DNA of 64,000 nt from Corythucha ciliata (GCA_038030265.1 CM075943.1:32054001-32118000); one strand, 5' to 3'. Shown: positions 34,246 through 46,049, counted from the stretch's first letter. The notes: generated by a model not told the origin, from the letters alone. Numbers and translations: made by a program.

Positions 34246-34293
<48 letters not shown>
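33963..34293 (+). mobile_element. tRNA-derived SINE with poly(A) and 12-bp target duplication
   Basis: The 5' part is tRNA-like: TGGTGTAATGGATACAATGC serves as A box/D arm and GGGTTCGAATCC is an exact B box. The anticodon loop is TTCGTAA-like, so the parent tRNA is uncertain. A body of about 200 bp (GGCTGCGGCGAGCTGTGACA, CGGCTTCGTGTGGGCGTT, AGTACGGGTGTGAAG) precedes a run of about 42 A at 34252-34293. CTCAAGAATCCA flanks both sides (33951-33962 and 34294-34305), proving retroposition into a type A array. The uninterrupted tail and exact duplication suggest a recent insertion. Confidence 0.92.
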
Positions 34294-34296
<3 letters not shown>

Positions 34297-34305
34297 AAGA
34301 ATCCA

Positions 34306-34400
34306 CCAATTCGCGTTTCCTCATTTTCAGCTTTGAGTTAGCGCTTACTCAATTTTAATAGTCCCAAATTGTTGCGATTTTTTCTCAATTTCAGCCAAAA
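34306..34400 (+). repeat. type A array, right remnant after SINE
   Basis: CCAATTCGCG, TGAGTTAGCGCTTACTCAAT and TTTCTCAATTTCAGCC continue the array interrupted by the SINE. Confidence 0.7.
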
Positions 34401-34404
34401 TTCA

Positions 34405-36370
34405 TTGTAATTGGCCAGATAGAGGAAAATTATCCAAGGAAAAACACGAAGCAAGAAGTCATTGTACATTTATCCATAAAAACACCTTACCCCTACTCAA
34501 ACAAGAACTGATGCTTGTTAGTGTAGTAGTGCTTCGTGTTTTTTCACTGGTGTATTACTGAATAAGAGGGGCTACAGTTTGTTGCCCGAAATGCATTCAA
34601 TAAAACATCGTTCTAAAAAATAGGGTTGTAATTAGTTCCTGAGAAGGAGAAGGTGTGCAGGTGTATGGAGTGACAACCGGAAAAGAAAAAAGGAGGCGAA
34701 TTAGAGTATAGAGCGAATATGACTAATTGATTATAGTTGAGAATCTCTTCCCTTGACAGTCATAGTGACTGGTATAGTCAGATTTTTATCACTTTCAGCC
34801 TTCTTCGCACACTACTCGAACTCTTGAAAAAAGCTGATGTACTGAGACTTTAAATTGGAAACATCACAGAAATAATATACAAATTACCACTCTCCTGAGT
34901 GGTAATATAAGTACTTTCCTTCTTAAAGGAGGTAACCTGCCGCATAGCTGTAACTGCTACGTCTGCGACTCTCCGATCTTAGCCCGTAGACCCTTAATCG
35001 ATTGTTACTCTTTGATGGTAATTTCATAAAAAGCAAAATACCGTACTCATTATCATCAGGGATCATCAACAAATTCCAAATGTGTTCCTCTGGCTCAACC
35101 GTAAAAAGAAGTTACAAGCCTGGACCGGTTTTCCTGTTAGCCAACAGGTAGCGCTTGACCCATCTTGGCAGGGGCGTCGATCGACTCGCCACACATCCGA
35201 GTTAAGACGGGGTTTCAGGCGGGTTTCCTCGACCCCTTCCCAGTCACCCTCGCCCAAACTTCGCACATACATTTTGGCTACATTTATGCACCAATATTCA
35301 ATTTCACAGTCTAATTTTAAATTTCAGGAAGTTCTACGGTGACGTTAGATCTTGCTTTTTCAAATGTTATCCCAAAATAACACCAAAGCACTTTTGAATT
35401 CAAATGTGTTTTAAGGTAATTGCATGAAAACCCCGCTTAAACCCATGTATCAAATCGCCACACATGATAAAAATGTTTTGACCAGTCTAAATGTATCGAT
35501 CGACTCGCCACATCAAAACCAAAAATTTCTGTACTGACTTTACCGACACAACAAACAATTATTTTTTTCATGCGCGTTTTAATTTAGTGAATACCTATCA
35601 CATTGGTCCGAAAAAATATAGACAATCTTAAAAAGACCTCTTCAATTAGGTCTTTTGGCCCACCTTCATGACCCATTTCGTCAATGTGATGGTATTTTGC
35701 TCAAAATCACTCCAGTTCCTCAAGCTCCAGCAACAACCTGCACGGCCGAAAACATGACAACTATACTGCTTAACCGTCTCCAAGGCAATATTTTGAATTT
35801 CAACTTACTCGTATTTTCTCTATGTTGTACGGTCAAATTTGTCTCTCTGCCCTACAAGGTACAGTCCGCCCAAGAAATGTGACGAGACGAAGCACCTTTC
35901 ACCAAAAGTGACCGTGTGGCGAGTCGATTTAGAATCGGCATTAGTACAAACAATAGAATGTGGAAAAATAGAATTCAGTAAAAACTTTAGGGTATTTGAG
36001 ACTTATAAGTTTTTATGTTGTTGTATTGATTTCAACTGGAAAGGAATTTACCCCGTATCCACTGGAAGTTTTTAACCATTTCTAATACGTTGGAATGGCT
36101 CTAATACGTGGGCTCTGTTTTTTTAGGTTAAAACAGATCTTTGACTTATCGAATCAAGCTAATCCAAGTTGCAGATATCAATAATTCATTCACGCTCATA
36201 ATTTTATCATCTAATGAGAAAGTTTCGTGGGTCAGAACTTCTAGAGTAGGCCAAGAATAACCAGCTGCGTGAAAAGTGCAACCATTTCCATACTTTTTTC
36301 ACTTAATAATGACTTTGTAATGACTCCCGATTAAGCGTGGGGACAATGCACTGTCTCTATGTGGACGTGA
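34405..36370. other. unassigned sequence with a CGATCGACTCGCCACA motif
   Basis: No gene was recognised. CGATCGACTCGCCACA occurs at about 35177 and 35494, and GTGTGGCGAGTCGATT in reverse at about 35918, so 35175-35935 may contain a decayed repeat. 36205-36240 carries one end of the CAATGAGGAAG family (AATGAGAAAGTTTCGTGGGT). Confidence 0.4.
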
Positions 36371-36386
36371 TGAAACCAGTAGCGAA

Positions 36387-36646
36387 CAGGCGCGTAGCCA
36401 GGATTTCTTGGGGGGGGGGGAGGTCCAATGTAGGTCCGGTGCGGGGGGGGTATGCTACTTTTTTCAGTTTTTAACTACATATTATTATTATTGTCATTAC
36501 TACTATCATTATTGTGCGATATTATTGCAATGCGTGAGCGGAGAAATTGAAAAAAAAAGTCTCCTTCAGAACATGGGAAATAAATCTGAAATTTCGGGGG
36601 GGGGGGCCGGACCCGATGGACCCCCCCCCCACTGGCTACGCGCCTG
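36387..36646. repeat. hAT-like MITE, CAGGCGCGTAGCCAG ends
   Basis: The 260-bp element has exact inverted ends CAGGCGCGTAGCCAG / CTGGCTACGCGCCTG. GTAGCGAA (36379-36386) and GTAGCAGA (36647-36654) are an 8-bp target duplication with mismatches. The interior has long poly(G) and poly(C) tracts facing each other. The CAGG termini and 8-bp duplication support hAT. Confidence 0.87.
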
Positions 36647-36771
36647 GTAGCAGACGCCGTCAAAGCATGCAATTGTGGAGAGATAAGTGACACAAATTCC
36701 GGTCAGAGAAAGAAAACGGCTTAAGCTTTGGTTTCCTTGAAAAGCGGTGCCGTAATATTAAGGCGTGTTGT

Positions 36772-37104
36772 TTAAATCACGCCAGTACAGTCGCCTAGAG
36801 AGTAAAGTTCAGCCAACATGACAGCGGCACCGCTTCGAACGAGACGCTCGTTCGTGACGGTAATGAACTGTTCATCAACGGATTTTGACGGTGAACGTTT
36901 TTTTTTTACAATGAGCGTGAAAACTACCTGGACGCTAGACGGTGACGAAATCCGTCCAGGCAGTTTTCACGCTCATTGTAAACAAAAAACGCTCACCGTC
37001 AAAAATCGTTGATGAACAGTTCATCACCGTCATGAACGGCCGTCTCATTCGAAGAGGTGCCGCTGTCTGTTGACCGCTCTCTAGGCAACTACTGGTGTGA
37101 TTTA
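36772..37104. repeat. 333-bp foldback element with near-perfect arms
   Basis: The arms start TAAATCACGCCAGTA-AGTCGCCTAGAGAG and are matched by CTCTCTAGGCAACTACTGG-TGTGATTTA. They continue through GACAGCGGCACC, GATGAACAGTTCAT, CACCGTC and TTTACAATGAGCGTGAAAAC to a centre near 36935, leaving almost no loop. Frames inside it are palindrome artefacts. Confidence 0.88.
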
Positions 37105-37282
37105 AAAGGGGATTTTTTCTACTGCTATATTACGCATAGATAAAGGAAGTATACTATAGATGGGAAACTGGCGGTGGTGGGGGTAAGACAGTCTTTTGCG
37201 CTCCCTGGCGTAAAGCCGCCCAACTATTTTCACCGAAATTACCGGTAGATAGCGGTAGTTTTTCTTTTTCTCGTACTTCATT

Positions 37283-37420
37283 AATAGGTCTGTTCCAGTG
37301 AGGTGCTGCGGGAAAATATTCGGAGTAGATTTGCTATAGGACCAGCCAATATTTTATTGGCTGGCCCCATGGCAAATTTGGTCCAAACATGTTTCCAAAC
37401 ACCTTACTGGAACAGACTAA
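37283..37420. repeat. MITE, GTCTGTTCCAGT ends
   Basis: TTAATAGGTCTGTTCCAGTG at the left and CTGGAACAGACTAATATT at the right are inverted. An internal palindrome GGACCAGCCAATA / TATTGGCTGGCC lies at the centre. It truncates the THAP frame described next. Confidence 0.82.
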
Positions 37421-37496
37421 TATTCCTATTGATTCAAAAAGAAAAAAACTGATCCAATATTTATGATTGTTATTTTGTTGACAAAATTTCACAAAT

Positions 37497-37726
37497 AGGA
37501 GTAGTCTGCCTCGCGAGGCCGCTGGAACTTTGCACTGGGAGTCGAAGTGCTTGTCACACACAGGTACCCGTAATTTCTCGCGTTTCCGAAATCGGTCCAT
37601 TAGACTTTTATCCCCAATGCTCTCCAAACACTTCCGAGCCAAATCACGATTGGAGGGCAAATAAGGTTGGGGCAATGTTCTGTCCTCACAGCCGGGTACA
37701 CAGCACTTGTGCTTCCCACCAGGCAT
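37497..37726 (-). CDS. THAP-domain ORF or exon, partial
   Basis: THAP is a C2CH zinc-binding DNA-binding domain shared by P-element transposases and domesticated host proteins. From the ATG at 37726 the minus strand reads MPGGKHKCCVPGCEDR, then a ~40-residue middle, then LRVPVCDKHFDSQCKVPAAS. Metal ligands are C9, C13, C57 and H60 (C-x3-C-x43-C-x2-H), with F61 following as in the family. The conserved Trp is not evident: KCLESIG stands where it is expected. The initiator Met at the domain edge is typical. After residue ~75 the frame leaves the family and runs into a MITE, so this is a first exon or a truncated gene. I cannot tell transposon-derived from host. Confidence 0.75.
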
Positions 37727-37729
37727 TGT

Positions 37730-38950
37730 TACTTTGTGTGGATGTAGGAACAAGGCTTCAAAGGAAAATATATTCCTGAATAACTCAGAAGTACCTTTAA
37801 GGTAGGAACAGAGGTTCGTTCTTAGAACGCTTGAAAAGTAAAAAAAGGAATGCGTTCTGGAAGAGAACAACAACAAAATCAAGGCGAGGGAGTCGTTCTG
37901 AAAAGAACGGTTGAAATATAGACAGGAAAAATGGCAGGAATGAAAGAGAAAAACGGAAAAACAAGGATTTGAACAAAGGAACCAAAGCAACTAACCAAGC
38001 AGTGTGCACAGGGCACACTGAAAGGCTCTGACCATAGAATAATTACTGTACTAACGTACAGAAGGGGCACTCTCAATAATTGTTGGGGGTATGTGACGCC
38101 AAATGGATAGGTTTCTTCTAGCGGGGGGCTGTTATCATTGTGTCAGGTTATGTTAGGACACCCCTCTCTTCTTGGCTATTCTAACTCCCCCTTACACAAC
38201 ACATTATAAAATTTCGGGTTTTTCCTTATTTTTGCAGTTTACATTCCCAGCACTTTGGCCTCCTAGCACAATACCCTTGAATACTCGCTCGATTTTCGTA
38301 GCCACAAAATTGAGTAAATGGCCAGAAAAAGCGAGGAAATCGCCAAGAAACCAAAAAAAAGTCGTAAAAAGTCACCAAGTACTTTTTGAAAATAAATGGT
38401 CGACGTCTATTTAACCCCTTCAGTCCTGATTTTTTTTGGTTCCAAAATTATAAAATTTTGTGTTCGTTGTCTAAACTGGGTCAACATTAATGGTGTAAAG
38501 TTTTATTGCTCTATAACCAAACGTTCCTGAGATATTAAACTTTACAGGAAGCTGCACTATGAGACTTAAAATATTTGACTCGAAATATTGAACCTGAAAC
38601 AGGCAACTCTCGGGAAAAAGTTGTGGACAGTATACTGTACGCCAGGTCTGAAGTCACATATATGTCGTAAATAGTCATAAATAATATAGACATTATTTTG
38701 AATAATGTGTTATGTTGGTACGAGTCTAACGGGGAATTCCCCCGCTTGGGGGGTCCCGCCTTGTGTGTCACCCCCCGGGCTCTGACCGACGAGGGTTTCT
38801 AAGCGCTAGGTTCATGAGCGGCTGGCCTTCTAACTAAATTTCGAAAAGGTAGCGCTCCAAGCGTGAAGCCGACTAAGAACTCTGTCTCAATTATGAACAA
38901 TAGAGTTTCCACCCCATGGTATTACGGCACCGCTTTTCTAGGAAACCAAA
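37730..38950. other. unassigned sequence upstream of the THAP ORF
   Basis: The minus-strand frame stays open upstream of the THAP start without recognisable motifs, so it is probably non-coding. Around 38735-38770 a GGGGAATTCCCC / GGGGGGTCCC palindrome was seen. Nothing else is supported. Confidence 0.35.
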
Positions 38951-38954
38951 GCTT

Positions 38955-39105
38955 TAGGGTAGCGGTCGACAATGTCCGTTTAAGCGTTGCTAAGGGGTTA
39001 AACGATTTTGTATTCAAAATGCTAATTTATGATTGTGGAGTAAGCACCTAAGCTCAGCTTAGTGTTAAACGGAACTTTAAACCCATGTGGTCGACCCGGG
39101 CTTTA
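38955..39105 (-). repeat. dispersed repeat, TAGGCCCGGG family, reverse
   Basis: GGTCGACAATGTCCGTTTAAGC, TAAGCTCAGCTTAGTGTT and CATGTGGTCGACCCGGGCT (each under 20 bases when split at the family landmarks) are the reverse complement of the 5498 and 25888 copies. Confidence 0.68.
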
Positions 39106-39167
39106 TTCACATGATAACGCATTGGAAATTATTGAGAAATTCCTATCTGAGCTCTGAGCCAAACGCA

Positions 39168-39690
39168 GTTCATGAGTCCCTCAATCCATGATTAGCAGAC
39201 GAGTGCCGGCGGTCCCAGGCTGGATGCCCCTAAAGGGGCTCTAAAAGTGGTTTTGGTCAAAACGCTCGTCAGAGCCCCTCAAAGTGGCCATAGACATGCG
39301 TTTAGCGTAGGACAGTGAACTGGGCTGAATTTCTCCAATTCATGGCGGGCTAGCGAAGGCCGCTTAGCGTCGAGGTTTTTTTTCCTTCAACATCAGGGGT
39401 GATCACTATCCACGGGAAAGTTCGTGGGGCCCCGGAAAATGAGCCAAAGCGGACGAGAACACTCCTTCAACAGCTCGTCCGATCCAAAATCCGTTTTGAT
39501 TTTCGGGCTCCTCGTAGCGAAAAACGCCGAAGTAAGTGATTTCTTCCTTTTTAGTGCGTTTCATTCAAAAAATGCACTATTTGAACTTTCGCCTTTATTT
39601 TTCAGGGAATCTGAGCCTAACAAGACGGTTTATGTCTCCCTCAATCCATGATCACATGACGAGTGCAAATGTATGGTCCCGGACTGGATA
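39168..39690. repeat. direct-repeat pair, CCCTCAATCCATGAT
   Basis: GTCCCTCAATCCATGATTA with CGAGTGC and GGTCCC-GGCTGGAT occurs at about 39175-39225 and again at about 39634-39690. The ~410 bp between contains a plus-strand frame without domains. The second copy abuts the SINE that follows. Confidence 0.5.
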
Positions 39691-39692
39691 GG

Positions 39693-39955
39693 ACGCGCCT
39701 TTTATAGTGTAATTGATGCAATGTACGGCTTTGTAACCCAGTGGATCCGGTTTTGAATCACGATGTTGCCTATACGTCACTCTAAAGGCTGCGGCAAACT
39801 GTGACACGGCACACCCGGCTTCGTGTGGGCGTTTCTGGCAGTGTCCGTTCAACAATAAACTGCCGACCGAGACGCCGAGTACGGGTCTGATGTACATATC
39901 AGCTGGATCAGGGTATGGGCTTATGAGGCCAATGGAGGCTTTGGCACCTGCCAAA
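39693..39955 (+). mobile_element. diverged copy of the tRNA-derived SINE
   Basis: ATAGTGTAATTGATGCAATG, TTTGTAACCCAGTGGATCC, GGCTGCGGCAAACTGTGACA, CGGCTTCGTGTGGGCGTTTC and AGTACGGGTCTGATGTACA align in order with the 33963 copy. The B box is decayed (GGTTTTGAATCA) and there is no poly(A), so it is an older insertion. Confidence 0.87.
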
Positions 39956-39959
39956 AAGT

Positions 39960-40705
39960 GTTTTGTTGGAAGTCGATGAGGAGAAGCCAGGTGCCCTCAA
40001 ATTATATCGAAGTGGTCAAAGAGGAATGCTTTGAGTCATTATTCAAAGTGTGTAGTTTGCACCGTACGTGGCTCATGAGTCAGACTCAGCAGACCGTGCT
40101 GAATTGAGAAATTCAGGCGGTTTTGGCCAAAAAGTCTCTCAGATGCCTCACCTTAATCAATGGTTGGTTTCGGCTGAATTCTGGCCGGCAGCGAGGGCAT
40201 CAGGGTTGATGATCACTTGTCCGCTGTACATATAAGTTTATTTACAATCAATGAATCAAATAGAACATAAATCTTTAAAATAACCTAACAGCCAGTTAAT
40301 AAACGATTTTAGAAGTTTTCAGTCACGTCAATGACGATGTCATCACCAGCCATGTTGTTTGCCACATATATGAGAGTAACGACAAAAAAATCACTTCCTA
40401 AGTTGAGCTTATTTTGTCTTTTAATCAGAGCCAACATTGTTATTATTTTTAGTAACAACTTATGGTGTAGAACAACTTGTTGTTGCTGTTGTTGTTGTTG
40501 TTGTTGTTATTGTTATTGTTGTTGTAGTTGTTGTGTTTGGGTTTGTTTGTTGTTTGAGGTGAGAGGGACAAAACTGTGTAATATTGTCCGGCCAATAACT
40601 GGCCGCTTTGGCCCAATAATTACAATAAGCTCAGAAAACATAGTGTATTTTGACAATAGTCAATCATGTTTGCCTCGTTAACAACTCGTTCATACACAAT
40701 AGCGA
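39960..40705. other. unassigned; family fragment and (TTG)n microsatellite
   Basis: 40225-40345 is a fragment of the CAATGAGGAAG family interior (CAGTTAATAAACGATTTTAG). A TTG microsatellite of about 55 bp with a few interruptions lies at 40480-40535. Confidence 0.5.
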
Positions 40706-40708
40706 TTC

Positions 40709-40915
40709 AGGGCCGTATTCAAAAAGCAATCTTCGCGAGACCTTAACTTAAGTTGTTTAAAAAAATCTGAAAAGTCTTTTAAAAAGTGTTATCTGTTTCG
40801 ATGCGCTTTAAGGAGGCCTTAAATTTACCTTAGGGCCTTATTCAGGAACATTGCTTAAATTTAAGGCCTCGCGGCAAGTTAAGGTCTCGTATAGGTTGGT
40901 TTCTGAATACGGCCC
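40709..40915. repeat. MITE, GGGCCGTATTCA family, 207 bp
   Basis: Ends GGGCCGTATTCAAAAAGC and GGTTTCTGAATACGGCCC are inverted. An internal TTAGGGCCTTATTCAGGAAC near 40831 looks like another terminus, so two copies may be superimposed. Confidence 0.8.
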
Positions 40916-41020
40916 TTAGTTTCAATGAGTTAGTTACAAAATTGACATTTTCCCGAATAATGAGTGAACTAAAACAAAGATAACTTGTCTATTAAACCCC
41001 TTTCAATTCTATGTTATATA

Positions 41021-42916
41021 CAGGGTGTTCGGAAATTAGATGCTCAGAGAAAATATGGTGATAGTACACGTCATTTGCGATCAAGTTCACTATTTGACGT
41101 TTTTCGAAATTCGGCTTTGCTTCCGAGATATAACTCATTTTGTGTATTTTCTACTAACCCCTATGTTTTCCCGATAAATGCCCTCCTCGCGCTCATCAAC
41201 AGGTGCTAGACTAAAAGTAAATAGCTCATTGGATAGAGCACAAAATTTCCTTTGAAATGAGCTATAAAATGTATAAAATGATCCAAGATCGACAGTGGTA
41301 GGGCAGCCGATTTCCGAAGGAAACTTGTTATTCGTATTTTCACACATTTTTCCTAGGGGATTTTCACCTTTCCGTCAAATGAAATTATTTTTTTCCATTC
41401 ATTGGAAAAACTTCCTCATTTAGTGAGCTTTCGAATGATGTGCAACTGTTGCTTATTTCTTGGATTTCCCGAGGAGAAATGACCAATAAACTAAAAAAAC
41501 ACAGACACGGAAGTCAAATTCAGCGTCGTTTTCCGCTACGTTTTTTCTCAGAAACTGCTCGCAGCCTGCCGATTTTCTATTTTATGAAGGTGGGTTAACT
41601 GAAACTAGAATAAGCGAGCCAGTCGACTGGCATTAGTTATTGGAGCCTAAAAGCTTCGAAAGGCACCAGTTATTGGAGCCTGTCGATTTGCGCCAATCCG
41701 TTTAGACGATTCAAGTTACCGGTGCCAGTCAGCAGAGTTCAAAAGGATGGATATCAGATAACAAGCGTAAAATGACTGATATGATAAGTGAATGCTGGAC
41801 TGGAGGATGAAAATTTCGTTCACACGGTACCAGCAGATGGCACCAGTTCATTTTTTGGGGTTTAGAATGCTCACTGGCTACTTCCAGTGCAAGTCGACTG
41901 GTGGGAATTTTTTTACTGGACTGGCACGGGACTGGCGCCAGCAGATGTTTACATAAGGCCAGTCAACTGGCACCAGCTACTAGATCATGGTCACTGGCGC
42001 CCAGTGAAGAAACCAGCCTTAAATGAAAGACAACAATTGAAATTAGATGGATTTTGGAAGACAAATACTTGAAAAAAAAGAAGGAATAACATTTTATAAT
42101 AATTGCTCAAAGTGGCCACCGTCTTCCCTTTTGCACAATAGGCATTAGGGACCCACCGCCTGACTCCGCTCGTGGTACGTAAACCTTCAATGGGCGATTT
42201 CTGAGCTCTTCGCACAACGTATGAATTCTCTCTGATTTGAAGGTCTTCCAGTGTTGCTACTGGGCGCTATTAGATCCATCTAATTTCAATTGTATTGTCT
42301 TTCATTTACTGCTGGAAAATGAAAGGATCTGGTTTCAGTTAACCGCCTCCAGGAAGCAAAAAATCAGCAGGCTGCGAGCAGTTTCTGAGAAAAATAAGTA
42401 GTGAAAACGGTCGATGAATTTCACTTCCGTGTCTGTGTTTTTTTAGTTTATTGGTCATTTCTCCTCGGGAAATCCAAGAAATAAGCAATTGATGCACGTC
42501 ATTTGAAAGCTCACCAAATCAGGAAGTTTTTCCAATGAATGGAAAAAAATAATTTTATTTGACGGAAAGGCGAAAATCGCCTAGGAAAAATGTGTGAAAA
42601 TACGAATAACAAGTTTCCTTCGGAAATCGGATGCCCTACCACTGTCGATCTCGGATCATTTTATTCATTTTATAGCTCATTTCAAAGGAAATTTTGTGCT
42701 CTTTCCAATGAGTTATTTACTTTTAGACTAGCACCTGTTGATGAGCGCTAGGAGGGCATTTATCAGGAAAACGTAGGGGTTAGTAGAAAATACACAAAAT
42801 AAGTTATATCTCGGAAGCAAAGCCGAATTTCGAAAAACGTCAAATAGTGAACTTGATCGCAAATGTCGTGTACTATCACCATATTTTCTCTGAGCATCTA
42901 ATTACCGAACACCCTG
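41021..42916. mobile_element. 1.9-kb palindromic DNA element, CAGGGTGTTCGG ends
   Basis: Arms of nearly 580 bp (41021-41600 and 42335-42916) are about 90% reverse complementary by eye. They begin CAGGGTGTTCGGAAATTAGA and end TCTAATTACCGAACACCCTG, flanked by TATA on both sides (TA duplication). The arms contain GATAACTCATT-like and GTGTCTGTGTTTTTTTAGTT landmarks. The central 700 bp has imperfect repeats of CTGGCRCCAGT and a further inverted pair (42020-42060 versus 42262-42305). No transposase. It resembles the 12060 and 3610 elements in end sequence and design. Confidence 0.88.
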
Positions 42917-42959
42917 TATAGAGGGCCAGAATTTGCTACTGCGACTACTGTTCAATTCT

Positions 42960-45910
42960 ACCCCAAGTAAATGTTACTCAGGGCAGGAAACTGGGAACGT
43001 GCCCCCCCCTCCCACACACCATATTTTTATGGGCCAACTAACAAGGCCCCCGCCTTGCCACCATTGAATCGCATTATTAGGCCCAACACAATCAAATTTA
43101 GCGTTTAGCTCATTGTTGGAAAGTATATTTGTCTAAATGGCGGAATGCTAGAGCGTAGAGCCCCAAAAAACTAATTATTCCGCTTGGTAGCCGTTTGAAG
43201 TACGTACGTACAAGCACATAAAGGGCTAGTTTAATTCGGCGAGTAAATTCAATAAGGATATTATTGCAATAGCCTTGTGTTGTTGCACAATGAATTCAGC
43301 TATGATTCGATTGCGAGTTTTTTAATGCACGAATCTCGTGTGGTTTTCCGTGACCTGAAGCGCCCGAGCGACAAGTATCGCGAGTCCTATCGACGAATTG
43401 TGGGTATTTTCCTCATCAGTCCCGTCGGGGTTGCGGCCGTGAACAAGTTTTATGCCTTCGTCTATTCGATTTGAGGAAATATTTATTTATTTCCTTGTTT
43501 TCATTTGAGTAAGTCGATGTTAAATTATTTCCGTTGAACCAGTTTTGACTCCATCAAGGCACCTTCTTTCTTTCTTAAGTGGTTTCCGTTTTCGCTTAAT
43601 GAAAGGAATTGCTGATTTTTTTTTAATTTTCATAGATAGGCTCGCAAGAAACTTTAAATCACGCAAGCTTTAAATTATTCGAATATTTCCTTACGTTCAC
43701 AAAAAAATTTTTTAATGCCTATACTAGAATAAAAGCACTAATATTAACATTTCTAAATATCAAATCAATTGGAGGGCATCATGGCTCGTCGAACCAAGCA
43801 ATCAATTGAAACATTTACTCCGCACCCGCTTTCATTTTACGTCTTTATCGGAAGTGACCGTGGCATCCTTTGTAGCACAAAGCGACTGTCACTGGTTTCA
43901 GTAATATTGCTGAAAAAAACATTTTCAAGACTATTGAACGATACTGGTCAAGAGGAAAATAAACCGCTTAATTATGCCTCTCTACCCAATTAACGGCCTA
44001 TTTTCCCTCGTGGCCTACATTTTTTTTTTTATGAGTTTCAATCCTAATAGCAGGAAATACTTTTAAAGCAAGAGCACATACATGGTTGAGTCTGAAACGT
44101 ATAATAATTTTGATCTTACGTTTACAATGAGGAAGAAACGTTTTTATTTGTGTGTTTTTTTTGTTTCAAAGCTTGGAGGATAGCAAACCCAGTGGAAAGC
44201 ATATTTAAATATTTATTCGTCGATTATATTCTAGTAAAAAATTGACTAAAAGTGATGAATTCGAATTTTCTACCCGATCCTCTGCGTGACAATGAACTCT
44301 TCCCCTACAGCACAAAATGTGATGTCTTCCTATAGCTACTTAACGCAGTAACGTGATATAAGGATAAAAATATTTATACGTAACGTAATGTGACATACTA
44401 TGTCACCAAAGGGGTCATGGCTACTATAGAAAGCCCCTTAAAACCCCACCATTGTATCAAACATCATTGAGTCATTTATGAAAATGGAAAACGTTGAAAA
44501 TGCACATGGATATAAGTGCATACACGCTTTCATTAGAATTTCTATGGTTGGCGAGGAAAATCGTACATTTATGTTCCGAGATAATGACCACCTGATGGTT
44601 TTAAAAAATTTTGCGTGCCTCTTGCTTCAAAAAATTAAACGAGTGAACAGGGCTTGAGTGTATAGCAGTAAAATCCTCAAAGTAATCATTTTGCAGACAA
44701 TATGGTTCACTTGGTCAACAACTACCTACATGATCAAAATCATATAATAAAAAAAATACATGCATTTTTACATTGTTTGAACATAATGCCTTTACAAACT
44801 ATTCGAAGTGTGTAGCGTTTTAAATTTGCATTAATTTCTGCACAGGGGCAGTTTATTTCCATCCGTTTTATCCGTTAAATAAATATTTAGGTATTTTCCT
44901 TTGTTCCAGAAAAAGTGTTACAATAACACGTGGTTTCATTGAGATTCTCAGAAGTGATTAATGATATCACGGTTGGTGTAGAATTTTTCCTGAAGTCTTG
45001 ACTCCCGAATAAAGGAAAATACCAACTTTGATTCATATAGAGGATCCAGGGTTTCTAAGTCAACGAGTAAGAGGAGGAGTGAGCGGCCCTTGTCTACGCA
45101 TCATCTGAGTGACGATGAACGGTACAACGTATCACTCACTCGCAGTGAATGTGAACTTGCCAGAGCTCTACGAAGTTCTCACAAACCCAATTGACCTAAT
45201 TGAAATTATAAGGTCCAGAACAATTCAGCGTTGTCACCCACTGATACATACTCCCACACATCGGTGCGCTTCCATTTCACTTCAAAAATCTGGAAGTTCA
45301 TCAACACCAGACCGGAGACCTGAACATTCGATTCAAAAATCAGACATTTTGGTTTACAATCGGATCGAAAACCAATACCCTGTGCGTTTAGGCCTTTCAA
45401 AAGCAAAGATCGCAATTTATGCTATTTCGAACACTAATTTTGCTCTTTTAAACCCATTCATTTAGGTCTGCTTAGGTCATGACGAGTGAGAGGGGTGGAG
45501 GTAAATTTTAGTTACGCCCCAGGTGCTTGCTCACTTTGTATGTAATGCCCCTGTTCCTTGTCGTTACTTATTGATGGCATGAGGAAGGGAGACAGGTGTC
45601 AGGAGAATGGGAGGTAAAATGTAAGTAAGAATTATTTAAATAATAACTCCCTGTACTTCTGCGCTCACTTTACGCATTTCAAATCTGTGTACGACCCCAC
45701 CACCACCCCATGACACACACACAACAGGAGTCAGAACTCATTTAGCGTCAGTCTTGAGAAAAATAAGTAAATATGTGAAGTGGAAGTAACGGTAACGGAA
45801 GTACTTTAAAAAATAGAAGTTACCGAGTCCGTTACATGTTTTCAAAGTAACGAAAAAGTTACTGAGACATCGAAAACATAAACGCCGTTAGTAACGAGTA
45901 ACGGAGTAAC
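42960..45910. other. unassigned sequence
   Basis: A plus-strand frame at about 43277-43474 ends FRDLKRPSDKYRESYRRIVG and so on, with more GC than its surroundings. It may be a captured coding piece, but no family is recognised. A plus-strand frame at 45109-45465 has no motif. A lone CAATGAGGAAGAAAC terminus lies at about 44127. Nothing else is supported. Confidence 0.35.
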
Positions 45911-45916
45911 TCGTCA

Positions 45917-46049
45917 GGGGGTCAACCATGAGCTAGCGTTAAAAAATTAACGCAAGCGGTAACCAAGGACGCTCTATCAAAAATTATGTTATAACGCCAT
46001 AGATACCGCATTTTGACGGTATTTTTACGCTAGCTCATGGTTGACCCCC
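45917..46049. repeat. MITE unit 1, GGGGGTCAACCATGAGCTAGC ends
   Basis: GGGGGTCAACCATGAGCTAG and CTAGCTCATGGTTGACCCCC are exact inverted ends of a 133-bp element. Its interior includes GATACCGCATTTTGACGGTA. Confidence 0.88.

Noticed and set aside
34921..35000. Possible structured RNA with GGAGGTAACCTGCCGC stretch
   Set aside because: No convincing stem set or tRNA/rRNA motif could be drawn by eye.
36818..37012. Plus-strand open frame
   Set aside because: It lies wholly in the 333-bp palindrome and is mirrored on the other strand.
43277..43474. GC-richer plus-strand frame, possible captured coding piece
   Set aside because: Looks protein-like near its end, but no homologue recognised and no borders; noted only in the region description.
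45109..45465. 118-codon plus-strand open frame
   Set aside because: No family resemblance, no splice or promoter evidence.
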